This document shows, piece after piece, positions 25,552 to 34,847 of a stretch of DNA of 64,000 bases (position 1 is the stretch's first letter; the number at the start of each line of letters is the position of its first letter). A model generated the notes under the pieces. The model searched no databases, was not told where the DNA came from, and saw only the letters and a list, made by a program, of their open reading frames with translations. Where the stretch lies: assembly GCA_948957135.1 (NCBI GenBank), contig CARDBT010000003.1, positions 62,001 through 126,000 on the forward strand. Reading direction: 5' to 3'. Source of the DNA: COE1 sp910588595. Its GTDB lineage: Bacteria; Bacillota; Clostridia; Lachnospirales; Lachnospiraceae. The translations under genes were made by a program, and so were the position numbers.

Positions 25552-27210
25552 ATGAGAAAGAGGATCGTGGCAGCACTGTTGTCAGCAGCGCTGCTGTTGA
25601 CAACGGTGCTTGGCGGATGCGGGGGACAGAAAACGGATCCTGCATCCGGCGGGATGACATCAGTGCAGGAGAGCACTGCAGCAGAGACAGATGCAAGTGA
25701 AGAAACAACAAATACAGCTCCGCAGGAAACGCAGCCGGATGCAAAAGAGGAGGAGGCAGAAATGACAGAAGTGTCATATAGTCGTGTGAGCGTACACGAC
25801 CCTTCAGTCGTTTATGACAATGGAACATACTATATATTTGGTTCCCACATGGCGTGGGCTAAGAGTACGGATCTGATGAACTGGGAGATATTTCAGATGA
25901 ACATCAACTCGGAATATACAGATCTGTTCGGAAAGGAGTGGGAGGAATACTGTAAGACAGCGACGAATCCAAACCTGAACGGAAACCTGTGGGCGCCGGA
26001 TGTGATCTACAATCCCAATATGGATAAGTACTGTTTTTATATGAGTGTGAACGGAGACGACTGGAATTCGGTGATCGTCCTCCTGACAGCGGACAGCATC
26101 GAGGGACCTTATGCGTATGTAGGACCTGTGGTGTATTCTGGATTCAATACAGATTCTCACGATGTGAAGCTCACAGATGTGTATCAGGTGCTTGGGGAGG
26201 ATGCAAACCTGACCAGATACCAGAACATCAAGAACACAAAACTAAACGCGATCGATCCCTGTGTGATCTTTGACAAGGACGGTTCGCTCTGGATGGTGTT
26301 CGGCTCATGGTTCGGGGGACTGTATATGCTGAAACTTGACGAGAATACAGGACTGCGGGATTATACAACGACTTATGAGACGATACCAAACGAGCAGGAC
26401 GCTTACTATGGCTATAAAGTTCACGGCGGTTTTGGCGTGTCAGGGGAAGGACCTTACATTATAGAGCAGGACGGGTACTATTATCTGTTCGTGTCCTATG
26501 GCGGACTTGTGGCGGACGGTGGCTATCAGATGAGGGTGTTCCGGTCGGAAAATATCACAGGACCTTACGTGGATGAGGCGGGAAACAGTGCGGTCTACAC
26601 GAAGGAATGCAATGACCTTTTTGAGAAAGTCGGCGTGCGCATCATGGGTTCCTGCGACTGGACTGGAAATCGGGAGATCCGCGTGGCACAGGGGCACAAC
26701 TCTGCTTATGTGACAGAGGAGGGGGAGATCTTCCTGATCTATCACTCCAGGTTTGCAGACGGCAAAAATGGTATTCCGGAGGCGCATGAAGTGCGGGTGC
26801 AGCAGCTTTTTGTCAACGAGGACGGCTGGCTTGTCGCGGCGCCGTATGAGTATGCGGACGAGAAGATCAGCAAGACAGGATATGCTGTCGAGGACATGTG
26901 CGGCGACTATGAGTTTATCGTGCACACGCCTACGACCTATTATCAGAAAGCTGGGAACAGTACACTGGGGATCATGCAGCCGTCAAAAATAACGCTGAAT
27001 GAGGACGGTACAGTGACAGGAGAACTGGAAGGGAGCTGGACATATGAGGATGGTTCACCCAACATGACGATCACTGTTGGCGGTGTGACTTATAAGGGCG
27101 TTTTCTTGAAGATGCCCAGTGAACAGCTTTACTTTGACCCGGATGAGCGGAAAGTTGTCATGACTTTTACGGCACTCGGAGATAATGTGGCAGTGTGGGG
27201 AAGTAAATAA
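25552..27210 (+). CDS. GH43 lipoprotein, probable endo-1,5-alpha-L-arabinanase (Abn2-like)
   Basis: This 552-residue surface lipoprotein has lipobox LGGC (Cys at about 23) and an acidic/Thr-rich linker (to about 80). The GH43 five-bladed propeller follows: VHDPSVVYDNGTYYIFGSH holds the catalytic-base Asp, NLWAPDVIYNP the mid Asp region, and GEGPYII the general-acid Glu. Residues about 445-550 form a lipocalin-like beta domain also found in extracellular endo-arabinanases such as Bacillus Abn2. It would cut arabinan outside the cell and feed the adjacent transporters. The subfamily and exact linkage are inferred; other GH43 activities (xylosidase, arabinofuranosidase) remain possible. Confidence 0.85.
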   Translation: MRKRIVAALLSAALLLTTVLGGCGGQKTDPASGGMTSVQESTAAETDASEETTNTAPQETQPDAKEEEAEMTEVSYSRVSVHDPSVVYDNGTYYIFGSHMAWAKSTDLMNWEIFQMNINSEYTDLFGKEWEEYCKTATNPNLNGNLWAPDVIYNPNMDKYCFYMSVNGDDWNSVIVLLTADSIEGPYAYVGPVVYSGFNTDSHDVKLTDVYQVLGEDANLTRYQNIKNTKLNAIDPCVIFDKDGSLWMVFGSWFGGLYMLKLDENTGLRDYTTTYETIPNEQDAYYGYKVHGGFGVSGEGPYIIEQDGYYYLFVSYGGLVADGGYQMRVFRSENITGPYVDEAGNSAVYTKECNDLFEKVGVRIMGSCDWTGNREIRVAQGHNSAYVTEEGEIFLIYHSRFADGKNGIPEAHEVRVQQLFVNEDGWLVAAPYEYADEKISKTGYAVEDMCGDYEFIVHTPTTYYQKAGNSTLGIMQPSKITLNEDGTVTGELEGSWTYEDGSPNMTITVGGVTYKGVFLKMPSEQLYFDPDERKVVMTFTALGDNVAVWGSK

Positions 27211-27341
27211 GATACGCCTCAAGGCAGCTCGTCGCGCTCCGCAGTTTGGCAAGCGTTAATCGGCTGTGCAAATTGTATCAAAATAGCTCATAAACTCCGG
27301 AAACCTAAAGGTTTCAAGTTATTAGGAAGTAATATCAGATT

Positions 27342-27382
27342 AGGCGGTATAGCCCCGATTACAAGGGCTGTATCGCCTTTTC
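27342..27382 (+). terminator. Terminator of the carbohydrate locus
   Basis: Arms of 14 bases (27342-27355 and 27365-27378, two G-T pairs) with a 9-base loop are followed by TTTTCTT. It lies 130 bases after the GH43 stop. Confidence 0.75.
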
Positions 27383-27462
27383 TTGCGCTATTTTCCACGG
27401 CTGGACTGTTAGCATTTAGGCGTTTGAAAGTCGCTTGCATCAAGGGTTTCCGGGTGCGTTTG

Positions 27463-27493
27463 GCGCAGGACAATATGTTAATATGTCCTGCGC
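27463..27493. repeat. Palindrome of unknown role
   Basis: Exact 10-base arms GCGCAGGACA and TGTCCTGCGC enclose an 11-base AT-rich loop. No T-run follows. It lies at the edge of the mobile-element remnants. Confidence 0.5.
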
Positions 27494-27629
27494 TCTATTC
27501 GTTCCACACATGCTAACATGAGCTGCCATGACTGCTTGAAAAGTTTCATCTTGTCTATTGAGAAGATGGCAGATTTATGATAAAATAAAAGCTGATTTAT
27601 ACACAAGAACGGATGTGGAGGATTTTATC

Positions 27630-27937
27630 ATGAAGGCATTTAGAGATTTTGCCCAAGCAGAGCGGCGAAACTATATAACGCTGTCAACAGGAGAATACTA
27701 CCCAGATATTCTTGGAGATGCGTGTCACTTGTATATGCCTGTTCTTGAAACTTTTTCACAATTATTGAAAAGATCTGAAAGTTCTACTGCACTGTTTCTG
27801 AATATTTCCAATACATCTTAGATCTCAAAAAAGAGTGTCCATTTTCTATTTATACAACCGATGAGTTAAAACCTGAATTGGAACATCTTTGTGGTATAGG
27901 GATGGAATTAAAAAACGCAAAAGCTGGTAATACTTGA
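27630..27937 (+). pseudogene. Frameshifted small gene, function unknown
   Basis: An ATG with GGAGG 9 bases upstream opens a frame (MKAFRDFAQAERRNYITL onwards) that stops at 27821. Reading on in a different frame from about 27793 gives a plausible continuation (EYFQYILDLKKECPF, then DELKPELEHLCGIGMEL) ending at 27937. Joined, the two would make a protein of about 100 residues. One small indel near 27790 explains the break, unless the window has a sequencing error there. I do not recognise the family. It lies among remnants of a mobile element. Confidence 0.5.
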
Positions 27938-28054
27938 AGACAATATATCATCAATAAATATCTTTGCCCATGTGAACTCAAAATAATAAGGAATTGACGC
28001 GACAGCGGCGGTGACACAGCAAACCTCTTTGGGTCAAAATGTCCCGAAGTTGGG

Positions 28055-28084
28055 GGCGGTACTTTTCACAGTGCCGCCTTTTTT
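28055..28084 (+). terminator. Terminator in the mobile-element remnant
   Basis: GGCGGTAC pairs with GTGCCGCC across an 8-base loop and is followed by six T residues. It lies just before the recombinase fragment, so the fragment is probably not transcribed from upstream. Confidence 0.7.
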
Positions 28085-28107
28085 CAATCCCAGCGCCTTT
28101 GGGGGAT

Positions 28108-28724
28108 GTAATGAACGGAAAAATTACCTGCGTTGTAGTGAAAGACCTCTCCCGTTTTGCCAGGAATTACAGTGACGCCAAGAGTCTGATTGATAACCTT
28201 TTTGTGCGGATGGGCGTCCGCTTTATCAGCTTGGTCAATGGCGTGGCTACCTAAACCCGGATAGCGTGAACAGCATTATTGTGCCGATAATAAATGTGAT
28301 GAACGACCAGTATTATCATCAGACCTCAAAGAAAATCTGGCATGTTTTTGATTACAAGGGGCGCAACGGCCAGTACATCGGCTCTTTCGCTCCCTACGGC
28401 TACATAAAAGACCCAAAGGACAAACATCAGCTAATTGTTGACCCGGAGACTGCTGAAATCGTCAAGAAGATTTGTGAGCTGTGTCTGCAAGGTATGGCCA
28501 AACTTCAAATCGTGATGTATCTGAACGACCACGGCATACCCAGTCTCACGGCATACCGAAAGCTAAAGAGCTTGCCCTACTCCCCGACTATATCGGACGC
28601 TCCCATGTGGAGGAACAAGATTATAACCGATATTCTCTTAGATCCTATTTACACCGAGGATTTAGTACAAGGCCGCAGCAGGGTGAAAAGCTACACGTTC
28701 TGTTCGCAATCCAGTATCAAGTGA
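28108..28724 (+). pseudogene. Decayed large serine recombinase (TnpX/Tn4451 type)
   Basis: Two frames carry pieces of a large serine recombinase. The first (28108-28254) has VVVKDLSRFARNY and MGVRFISL, the part of the resolvase domain after the catalytic Ser. After a frame change at about 28255-28265, the second has NSIIVPIINVMNDQYY, QYIGSFAPYGYIKDPKD and VDPETAEIVKKI, the recombinase domain. The N-terminal catalytic Ser region and the C-terminal zinc-ribbon/coiled-coil are missing. The gene is therefore inactive and is a footprint of an integrated element. About 140 further bases (to 28864) are open and end near IENGYIVLL, which might be a scrap of a relaxase, but this is weak. Confidence 0.85.
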
Positions 28725-29072
28725 GCACCGCCGTTTCCTATTCAGAAAACGCCCGCGCTGTCGGGCGGCTGAATGATACCATCTGTATTGAAAACGGCTA
28801 CATAGTGCTTCTGATACAGGGTCTTGCGCCCCATCTGCACCGCTTGTATTCTTCGGGCAAATGAAATATAATAGAGTGGATTGTCGGAGATATGAATATG
28901 GATCATAGGACACTCAGAGAGGCAAGGGAAAAACCTCTCTGAGCGTCATGGGATATTTCCAAATGGAGAGTCGTATTCCCGGTGAGGTAAAGATGGCAGG
29001 TGTCCGGCTGCTGCCTAAGACGGCGGTTAAGCCACAAGACCGAAGATATAAGAAGCGAGAAGGTGATAAGTG
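28725..29072 (+). other. Remnant region upstream of the two-component operon
   Basis: There is no intact gene. It holds open but unrecognised sequence to 28864, a hairpin at 28913-28943, and the leader of the response regulator gene. No clear promoter stands out. Confidence 0.4.
28913..28943 (+). repeat. Perfect hairpin upstream of the response regulator gene
   Basis: Arms CTCAGAGAGG and CCTCTCTGAG (10 bp, no mismatch) flank an 11-base loop and no T-run follows. It could be a leader structure or part of the decayed element. Confidence 0.45.
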
Positions 29073-29759
29073 ATGAGAATTTTAGTCGTAGAAGATGATC
29101 TGGCATTAAGTGCCGGACTGTGTTTTGAACTGGACAGTAACGGCTATCTGACGGTGGCAGCATATAACTGTCGGAAAGCCAGACAGCTTTTGCAGGAGGA
29201 CCCGTTTGACCTTGCGATCATGGATGTGAATCTGCCGGATGGCAACGGCTTTGATCTCTGCCGGGAAGTGAAAGCGATCAAACCGGAACTCCCCGTGATT
29301 TTCTTGACGGCAAATGATCTGGATCAGGATGTGCTGAACGGGTTTGATCTGGGCGCCGAGGATTACATTACAAAGCCGTTTCATATGCAGATTTTTTTGC
29401 GGCGGGTAGAGGTCGCCATCCGGAGAGGAAACAAAGCGACTGTGGCTCCTGCGGATCGCTGGACGGACGGGTTTCTTCTGATTGATTTTGGTGCGCTGAC
29501 TGCCGTGCGGGGCGGGGAAAAGCTGTCGATCACGCCCAACGAATATAAGCTGCTGAAAGCACTGACAGAGCATGCGGGCAACATCATTACCCGGCAGCTT
29601 TTGCTGGAACGGCTGTGGGATTGTGACGGGAATTTCATTGATGACCACACACTTACGGTGACGATGAATCGGCTTCGGGCGAAGATTGAGTGTGACGATC
29701 ATACCTATATCAAGACCATCCGGGGTATGGGTTATATCTGGACAGGAGGTAGACAATGA
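29073..29759 (+). CDS. OmpR/PhoB-family response regulator
   Basis: This 228-residue regulator has a receiver domain (about 1-115) with acidic pocket EDD at 7-9, phospho-acceptor Asp51 (IMDVNLPDG) and Lys in YITKPF. The C-terminal winged-helix DNA-binding domain (about 130-228) has SITPNEYKLLKAL, TLTVTMNRLRAKI and IKTIRGMGYIW. The ATG at 29073 has GAGAAGGTG upstream. It overlaps the kinase gene by 4 bp (ATGA) and heads a six-gene unit with two ABC exporters. That organisation resembles peptide-antibiotic response modules, and it probably controls the second ABC pair through the direct repeats at 34073-34091. Confidence 0.93.
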   Translation: MRILVVEDDLALSAGLCFELDSNGYLTVAAYNCRKARQLLQEDPFDLAIMDVNLPDGNGFDLCREVKAIKPELPVIFLTANDLDQDVLNGFDLGAEDYITKPFHMQIFLRRVEVAIRRGNKATVAPADRWTDGFLLIDFGALTAVRGGEKLSITPNEYKLLKALTEHAGNIITRQLLLERLWDCDGNFIDDHTLTVTMNRLRAKIECDDHTYIKTIRGMGYIWTGGRQ

Positions 29760-30781
29760 AGAAGCACGAAACATTGAAAACTTTGAAAATTTTGATGGTT
29801 TTGGCAGCCGTTGTGCTTTTTTCTTTGCTGTGCCGGCTATTGTGGGTATATGTTCCCCGTTCCAGTGTTCGTTACAGCCTCTTGGCTGTGACAGGTGGTA
29901 TTTTTGTATTGGCCGGTCTGGGGATATGGTTTTGGCAGAGACAGGTCTTTCACTTTGCAGACGAAATATGTGACACGCTGGATGCCTTGATTTCCGGGAG
30001 ACAGCCGGAGATGGAGCGGCCTTTTGAGGACAGCGTGACAGCCAGGTTACAGGGAAAACTCCTGCAATACTATGACATCATGAACGAAGGCAAGGTGCAG
30101 AGCCAGCGGGATAAGCAGACCATTCAGGAGCTGGTCAGCGATATTTCCCATCAGGTGAAAACCCCTGTTGCCAATCTTCAGATGTTTACCGGCATCCTGA
30201 AACAGCATCAGCTGACAGAGGAAAAGCGGGCGGAGTTTCTGGAAACCATGGCGTCACAGATCAATAAACTGGATTTTCTGATGCAGTCTTTGATCAAAAT
30301 GTCCCGGCTGGAAACGGGAACTTTTGTTCTACACATGGAAGAGGCACCTCTTGATAAGACCATTGCCCAGGCGATCAGTACCGTATGGGCGAAAGCGGAC
30401 CAAAAAAACATCCAGTTGTCGGTGGAATGCGCGTCGTCGATCACTGCGCAGCATGACCCTAAGTGGACAGCGGAGGCTCTGGGCAATATCCTGGACAACG
30501 GGGTAAAATACACCCCGGAAGGCGGCAGCATTTGTGTGTCTGTCCGCCCGTGGCAATTCTATACGCGAATTGATATATCCGATACCGGTATTGGCATCCA
30601 TGAGGAGCATTATCACGATATTTTCCAGCGTTTTTATCGGGCGCAGGAAACAGCTGCCGAAGAGGGCGTTGGTCTGGGGCTGTATCTTGCCAACGGGATC
30701 ATTACGCGGCAGAAAGGCTATATCAGCGTAAAATCAAATGATGGAGAAGGCAGCACCTTCTCTGTCTATTTGCTGAGTTGA
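29756..30781 (+). CDS. Sensor histidine kinase, intramembrane-sensing (BceS-like)
   Basis: This 341-residue kinase has two TM helices near 10-30 and 40-60, separated by a loop of only about ten residues, so it has no real extracellular sensor. The dimerisation helix carries His132 (DISHQVKTPVANL), followed by N-box LGNILDNGVKYTP, G1 DTGIGI and G2 GVGLGLYLANGI. Kinases of this shape do not bind the antibiotic directly. In Bce systems they read the activity of the partner ABC transporter. Its neighbours (regulator upstream, ABC genes 42 bp downstream) fit this. Confidence 0.92.
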   Translation: MKKHETLKTLKILMVLAAVVLFSLLCRLLWVYVPRSSVRYSLLAVTGGIFVLAGLGIWFWQRQVFHFADEICDTLDALISGRQPEMERPFEDSVTARLQGKLLQYYDIMNEGKVQSQRDKQTIQELVSDISHQVKTPVANLQMFTGILKQHQLTEEKRAEFLETMASQINKLDFLMQSLIKMSRLETGTFVLHMEEAPLDKTIAQAISTVWAKADQKNIQLSVECASSITAQHDPKWTAEALGNILDNGVKYTPEGGSICVSVRPWQFYTRIDISDTGIGIHEEHYHDIFQRFYRAQETAAEEGVGLGLYLANGIITRQKGYISVKSNDGEGSTFSVYLLS

Positions 30782-30823
30782 GCAGACAGCGTATAGGAAA
30801 AGGGAGAGAGGAAATACGAAGCG

Positions 30824-31489
30824 ATGGAAATTGTAACGGTACATCAATTAAAGAAATACTTTGGAAAGGGAGAGGCACAAGTCAAAGCCCTGGATGGTAT
30901 CGACCTTTCTATTGAGAAGGGTAAATTTACCGCCATTATTGGTGCATCCGGCTCCGGCAAAACCACTTTGCTGAACATGATCGGCGGGCTGGACACCCCT
31001 GATGAGGGGGAAGTGATCGTAGATGGTGTCAATCTGGCTGGTTTGAAGGAAAAAGAGCTGGCTGTGTTTCGCCGCCGCAAAGCAGGTTTTGTGTATCAGA
31101 ATTTTAATCTGGTTCCAACACTGACCGTAAAAGAAAACATTCTGTTCCCTCTTAGTCTGGCTGGCAGTACGCCGGATCAGCGTTTCTTTGCGGATGTCAT
31201 GCGGCAGCTTCGGCTGGAGAATCGGCTGAATGCCTATCCCCACGAGCTTTCCGGCGGCGGGCAGCAGCGGGCAGCCATCGCCAGGGCTCTGATTGCCAGG
31301 CCAGCCATTCTTCTCGCCGATGAACCTACCGGAAACCTGGATGTAAAAAGTGGACAGAATGTGTTGGGACTTTTGAAACTGTCCGTAGAAACGTATCACC
31401 AGACACTCATTATGATCACCCACAACCTTGAGATCGCACAGATGGCTGACCGTGTGCTTCGCATAGAAGATGGCCGCCTGAAAGCGTAA
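30824..31489 (+). CDS. ABC transporter ATPase, first pair (LolD/BceA type)
   Basis: This 221-residue ATPase has Walker A GASGSGKTT, Q-loop VYQNFNLVPT, signature LSGGGQQR (one extra Gly compared with LSGGQ), Walker B AILLADEP and H-loop MITHN. It belongs to the MacB/LolD/BceA group that pairs with FtsX-type permeases for export or for pulling peptides from the membrane. The start has GAGAGGAAA upstream. It is 10 bp before its permease gene. Confidence 0.93.
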   Translation: MEIVTVHQLKKYFGKGEAQVKALDGIDLSIEKGKFTAIIGASGSGKTTLLNMIGGLDTPDEGEVIVDGVNLAGLKEKELAVFRRRKAGFVYQNFNLVPTLTVKENILFPLSLAGSTPDQRFFADVMRQLRLENRLNAYPHELSGGGQQRAAIARALIARPAILLADEPTGNLDVKSGQNVLGLLKLSVETYHQTLIMITHNLEIAQMADRVLRIEDGRLKA

Positions 31490-31499
31490 GGAGGTTGTC

Positions 31500-34037
31500 A
31501 TGCTTGCAAATAACAACCTGAAAATATGTCACACACTTGCGTGGCGGGACTTTGAATTTCACAAAGTAAAAAATTTACTGCTGGTTTTAGCGATCGTTTT
31601 GATCACAGGATTGTATACGTTCACTTTTCTTCTGGGCAGCGCAGTAGAAAATGGGTTTCTGCTCAATTATAAGTACCAATACGGCTCCACCAGCCACATC
31701 CTCTACCACGGATTGACCGCACATCAGGCAGATAAATTAGCGCAGCATCCCTATGTAAAAAGCACGGTCCGGATCAGCGCTTTGGGCCAGCTCTCCGATG
31801 AGATGATGGGTGTTCGCAGTGTCAAGCTGGCTGTAACCGATCAGGACTATGCCGAGAGCATCCTCTCTGTTCCTACAACGGGGCGTTTGCCAGAGAAAGC
31901 GGGAGAAATCGCTCTGGATGAATTTACCATGGACTCTCTGGGGGTTCTTCATGAACTGGGTGCTCCGGTGTCTATTCAGTGGACAGACAGCAAGGGAGGA
32001 CGGCACAGTACGGATTTTACCCTCTGCGGATGGTGGGCAAGCCCCACAAACTTCACGGAAGCCTGTGCCTGGGTGACAGCGGAGTGTGCTGCCGGACTTC
32101 TGACCGGCTACCCGGATACGGCATCCGTCACGATGGGGGTCGATCTCCATCAGCCAAAGGAATTGGAGCAGCAGGCGCAGCAGATCATGACAGATCAGGG
32201 CGTAAATCAGGTTCTTTACACGACCAATCTGGCATATAACGAAGCCAGAATGGAAATGGCAAGTCAGCATGCAACACCGTTCTACATTCCTGCCTTGGTG
32301 GTGCTTTTGTGTGGTTTTTTGATGATCTACAGTATCATTCATGTGGCAATGGATCAGGATAGCCGCTTTTTTGCGGGTTTGAAAACTTTGGGCATGACAC
32401 CGCGGCAGATCCGATGGTTTCTGTTGGAAAAGGCCGCGCTGCTCTCTCTTATTGGCTTGCTCCCCGGCTGGCTGATGGGATTTGGTATACAATATCTGGT
32501 CACACCGCGGATCGTGACCGGCATGGAGCAAAACCCGGGAACCTACTTCCTGTCCTGGGAGCCGTTCGCGCTGGCAGCACTCAGTACCTTCGGAACCGTT
32601 TTACTGGCGTATTTTCTGCCTGCTGCCCGGACAGGCGCAATGATGCCGACTCAGATGCTGCGGAATCTGGATGGACGGGTGCCGAGAGGACGGAGGCGCA
32701 GCGGTACAGGGAAAGTCAGTGTTCTTCGTCTGGCTCTTCGCTCCCTGTGGAGAAATAAAAGGCGTACACTTCTCTCATTGCTGTCATTGCTGTTCTCCCT
32801 TCTGTTGCTCTGTTCTACCTGGATTTGTTACACCAGTTACGACGAAGGACTGTATTTAAACGGGATGTCTCCGTGGGACTACACCATCGAGGATGGCTCC
32901 GCTGCCTCCACTGTACAGCGGTATAACCCCAACAATCGGGCGATCACGGAACAGATCGTAGGCGATCTGCGTGGACGCAGCGAAGTTTTGGAAGTCAGTG
33001 TCCTGAAATCGAAGGAAGTGGTTCTGACGGCTTCTGACGAGCTGCGCCGGCGGATCGTGGACTTTTACAATGAACCTTATGATGAGACCATGACCCGCAG
33101 AGAGAGTCAGGCTGCCTACCCCGATTGGTGTGCCGGTTTGGACTGCCTGGAACAGACGGGCAGCTACTACGGCATAGTGATCGCGCTGGAGGACGCCTAC
33201 CTGCGGTATGTACTGGACAACTGTCCAGTCACCAGCGGTGATTTTGATGCGGAACAGTTTGCTGACGGGCGGTATGTTGTGGCTGCAGGCGCTTATACAG
33301 AGGGCGTGTCCTCGCCTGCCGCCGGAGAAACTGTGGAGCTGGGGGGAGAGCAGCTTACCGTGCTGGCTTCTGTTATGGGAGATACCTCATTTTTAAGCGG
33401 ACGAAACAGTTTAGAGTCCAGCTTTCATCTGGCTTATTTTGTGCCGCTGTCCTTATTTGACCGGCTGTTCCCTGATGAGGGGATCCGTCAGCTGGCGGTC
33501 AACATTGATCGCAGCGGGCAGGAGGAATTTGAACACTATCTCAGCTCATATGAGCAGGGGGTGAATCGCGGGATCGGTGTTTGGATGCGCAGCGATTATC
33601 AGGAAGCCTTCCAGAGCGCCAGGTTGAATAAATGCCTGCCCGAGCTGATCGTCGGGATCGTGTTGATGATCATTGGCCTTTTGAACTTTGCCAATATGCT
33701 GGTTACAAAGACGATGGTCCGAAAAAAAGAATTTGCGGTCTATCAGAGTCTTGGTATGACAGGCAGACAGCTGCAATGGCTTTTGCTGACAGAAGGCTTG
33801 CTTCATGGGACTCTTTTGATCGTGATTTTGCTGCCAGTGACCTTCTTTGTGACCTGGTTTGGGATGCCGGCAGTTTTTTCACAGCTTAATACTTGGTGTA
33901 TGACCTACCATTATACGCTGGCTCCTTTGTGGGCAGACTTGCTTTTCATACTGTTTCTGGCAGTGGCAGTACCCCTGATGTGCTGCCGGTTTATTGAGAA
34001 AGGAAGCATTACAGAGCGTTTGCGGATCGTAGTGTGA
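31500..34037 (+). CDS. FtsX-domain ABC permease, first pair
   Basis: This 845-residue membrane protein has TM1 at about 22-40 and a large extracellular domain (about 45-255). A three-TM FtsX domain (about 260-390) is followed by another TM near 430-450. A second extracellular domain (about 455-700) leads to a terminal three-TM FtsX domain (about 715-835). The two FtsX units suggest an internal duplication. It is larger than typical BceB permeases of about 650 residues. The RBS AAGGAGG lies before the ATG. It partners the ATPase at 30824-31489. The substrate is not known; antimicrobial peptides are likely from the sensor context. Confidence 0.88.
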   Translation: MLANNNLKICHTLAWRDFEFHKVKNLLLVLAIVLITGLYTFTFLLGSAVENGFLLNYKYQYGSTSHILYHGLTAHQADKLAQHPYVKSTVRISALGQLSDEMMGVRSVKLAVTDQDYAESILSVPTTGRLPEKAGEIALDEFTMDSLGVLHELGAPVSIQWTDSKGGRHSTDFTLCGWWASPTNFTEACAWVTAECAAGLLTGYPDTASVTMGVDLHQPKELEQQAQQIMTDQGVNQVLYTTNLAYNEARMEMASQHATPFYIPALVVLLCGFLMIYSIIHVAMDQDSRFFAGLKTLGMTPRQIRWFLLEKAALLSLIGLLPGWLMGFGIQYLVTPRIVTGMEQNPGTYFLSWEPFALAALSTFGTVLLAYFLPAARTGAMMPTQMLRNLDGRVPRGRRRSGTGKVSVLRLALRSLWRNKRRTLLSLLSLLFSLLLLCSTWICYTSYDEGLYLNGMSPWDYTIEDGSAASTVQRYNPNNRAITEQIVGDLRGRSEVLEVSVLKSKEVVLTASDELRRRIVDFYNEPYDETMTRRESQAAYPDWCAGLDCLEQTGSYYGIVIALEDAYLRYVLDNCPVTSGDFDAEQFADGRYVVAAGAYTEGVSSPAAGETVELGGEQLTVLASVMGDTSFLSGRNSLESSFHLAYFVPLSLFDRLFPDEGIRQLAVNIDRSGQEEFEHYLSSYEQGVNRGIGVWMRSDYQEAFQSARLNKCLPELIVGIVLMIIGLLNFANMLVTKTMVRKKEFAVYQSLGMTGRQLQWLLLTEGLLHGTLLIVILLPVTFFVTWFGMPAVFSQLNTWCMTYHYTLAPLWADLLFILFLAVAVPLMCCRFIEKGSITERLRIVV

Positions 34038-34059
34038 TAGAGACAGCCGTCTTTTTTCA

Positions 34060-34116
34060 AAAGGTACAAAACTGTACCTTTGTTGTACCTTCCCTGTGAC
34101 ATTGAACTGGTAGAAT
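34060..34116 (+). promoter_or_regulatory. Response-regulator binding repeats and activator-type promoter
   Basis: AAAGGTACA and TGTACCTTT (34060-34081) form a 9-4-9 palindrome. TGTACCTT occurs again 11 bases later (34073 and 34084), the head-to-tail spacing used by OmpR-family regulators. A good -10 (TAGAAT, 34111-34116) has no matching -35, and the repeats sit where the -35 should be. This is the layout of an activator-dependent promoter for the second ABC pair. Confidence 0.6.
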
Positions 34117-34164
34117 ATAGTCAGAAACGGGAAACGGATTCCCGGTTACAAGGAGGAGATACTT

Positions 34165-34836
34165 ATGGAAGCAATTTTGAGGGCTGCCGGTCTTAAAAAA
34201 TATTACGGCAAGGGTGAAGCTTTGGTCAAGGCATTGGATGGGATAGATCTGGAGATCGAGCGTGGCAAGTTCACTGCGATCATTGGCACCTCAGGATCCG
34301 GGAAATCTACGCTGTTAAATATGCTGGGCGGACTCGATACCCCCAGCGAGGGTAGTATTCAAATCGGAAATACGGAACTGGCAAAGCTAGGCAGCGAACA
34401 GGCTACCATTTTCCGGCGCAATCATATCGGCTTTATCTTTCAAAATTACAATCTGGTGCCGGTACTCAGTGTCTGGGAAAATATTGTTTTTCCCATTGCT
34501 CTGGATGGCCGCAAGTCTGATGAAACGTTTATCATGGAGATCGTCCGTCTGCTTGGTCTGGAGAAGAAGCTCGATAGCCTGCCGAACAATCTTTCCGGCG
34601 GGCAGCAGCAGAGAGTGGCGATTGCCCGTGCGCTGGCATCTAAGCCTGCCATTATCCTGGCGGATGAACCCACGGGCAACCTGGATTCCAAAACCAGTGA
34701 CGATGTGATCGGTCTGCTGAAAATGACCGGCAAAGAATTTAACCAGACGATCGTGATGATCACCCATAACCCGGAAATTGCACAGATGGCGGATCGCATT
34801 GTCCGAATTGAGGACGGCCGCATCGTGTCTCAATAG
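34165..34836 (+). CDS. ABC transporter ATPase, second pair (LolD/BceA type)
   Basis: This 223-residue paralogue of the ATPase at 30824 has Walker A GTSGSGKST, Q-loop IFQNYNLVPV, normal signature LSGGQQQR, Walker B AIILADEP and H-loop MITHN. Its N-terminal sequence (KKYYGKGEALVKALDGIDLEIERGK in outline) is very close to the first copy, indicating a duplicated module. It has its own regulated promoter upstream and GGAGGAG before the ATG. Confidence 0.93.
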   Translation: MEAILRAAGLKKYYGKGEALVKALDGIDLEIERGKFTAIIGTSGSGKSTLLNMLGGLDTPSEGSIQIGNTELAKLGSEQATIFRRNHIGFIFQNYNLVPVLSVWENIVFPIALDGRKSDETFIMEIVRLLGLEKKLDSLPNNLSGGQQQRVAIARALASKPAIILADEPTGNLDSKTSDDVIGLLKMTGKEFNQTIVMITHNPEIAQMADRIVRIEDGRIVSQ

Positions 34837-34847
34837 GGGAGGGATGC

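Larger units (their letters stand above)
27211..27629 (+). other. Gene-free interval after GH43
   Basis: No credible reading frame is seen in these 420 bases. It contains a terminator (27342-27382) and a second palindrome (27463-27493). It marks the boundary between the carbohydrate locus and a region of decayed mobile DNA. Confidence 0.5.
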
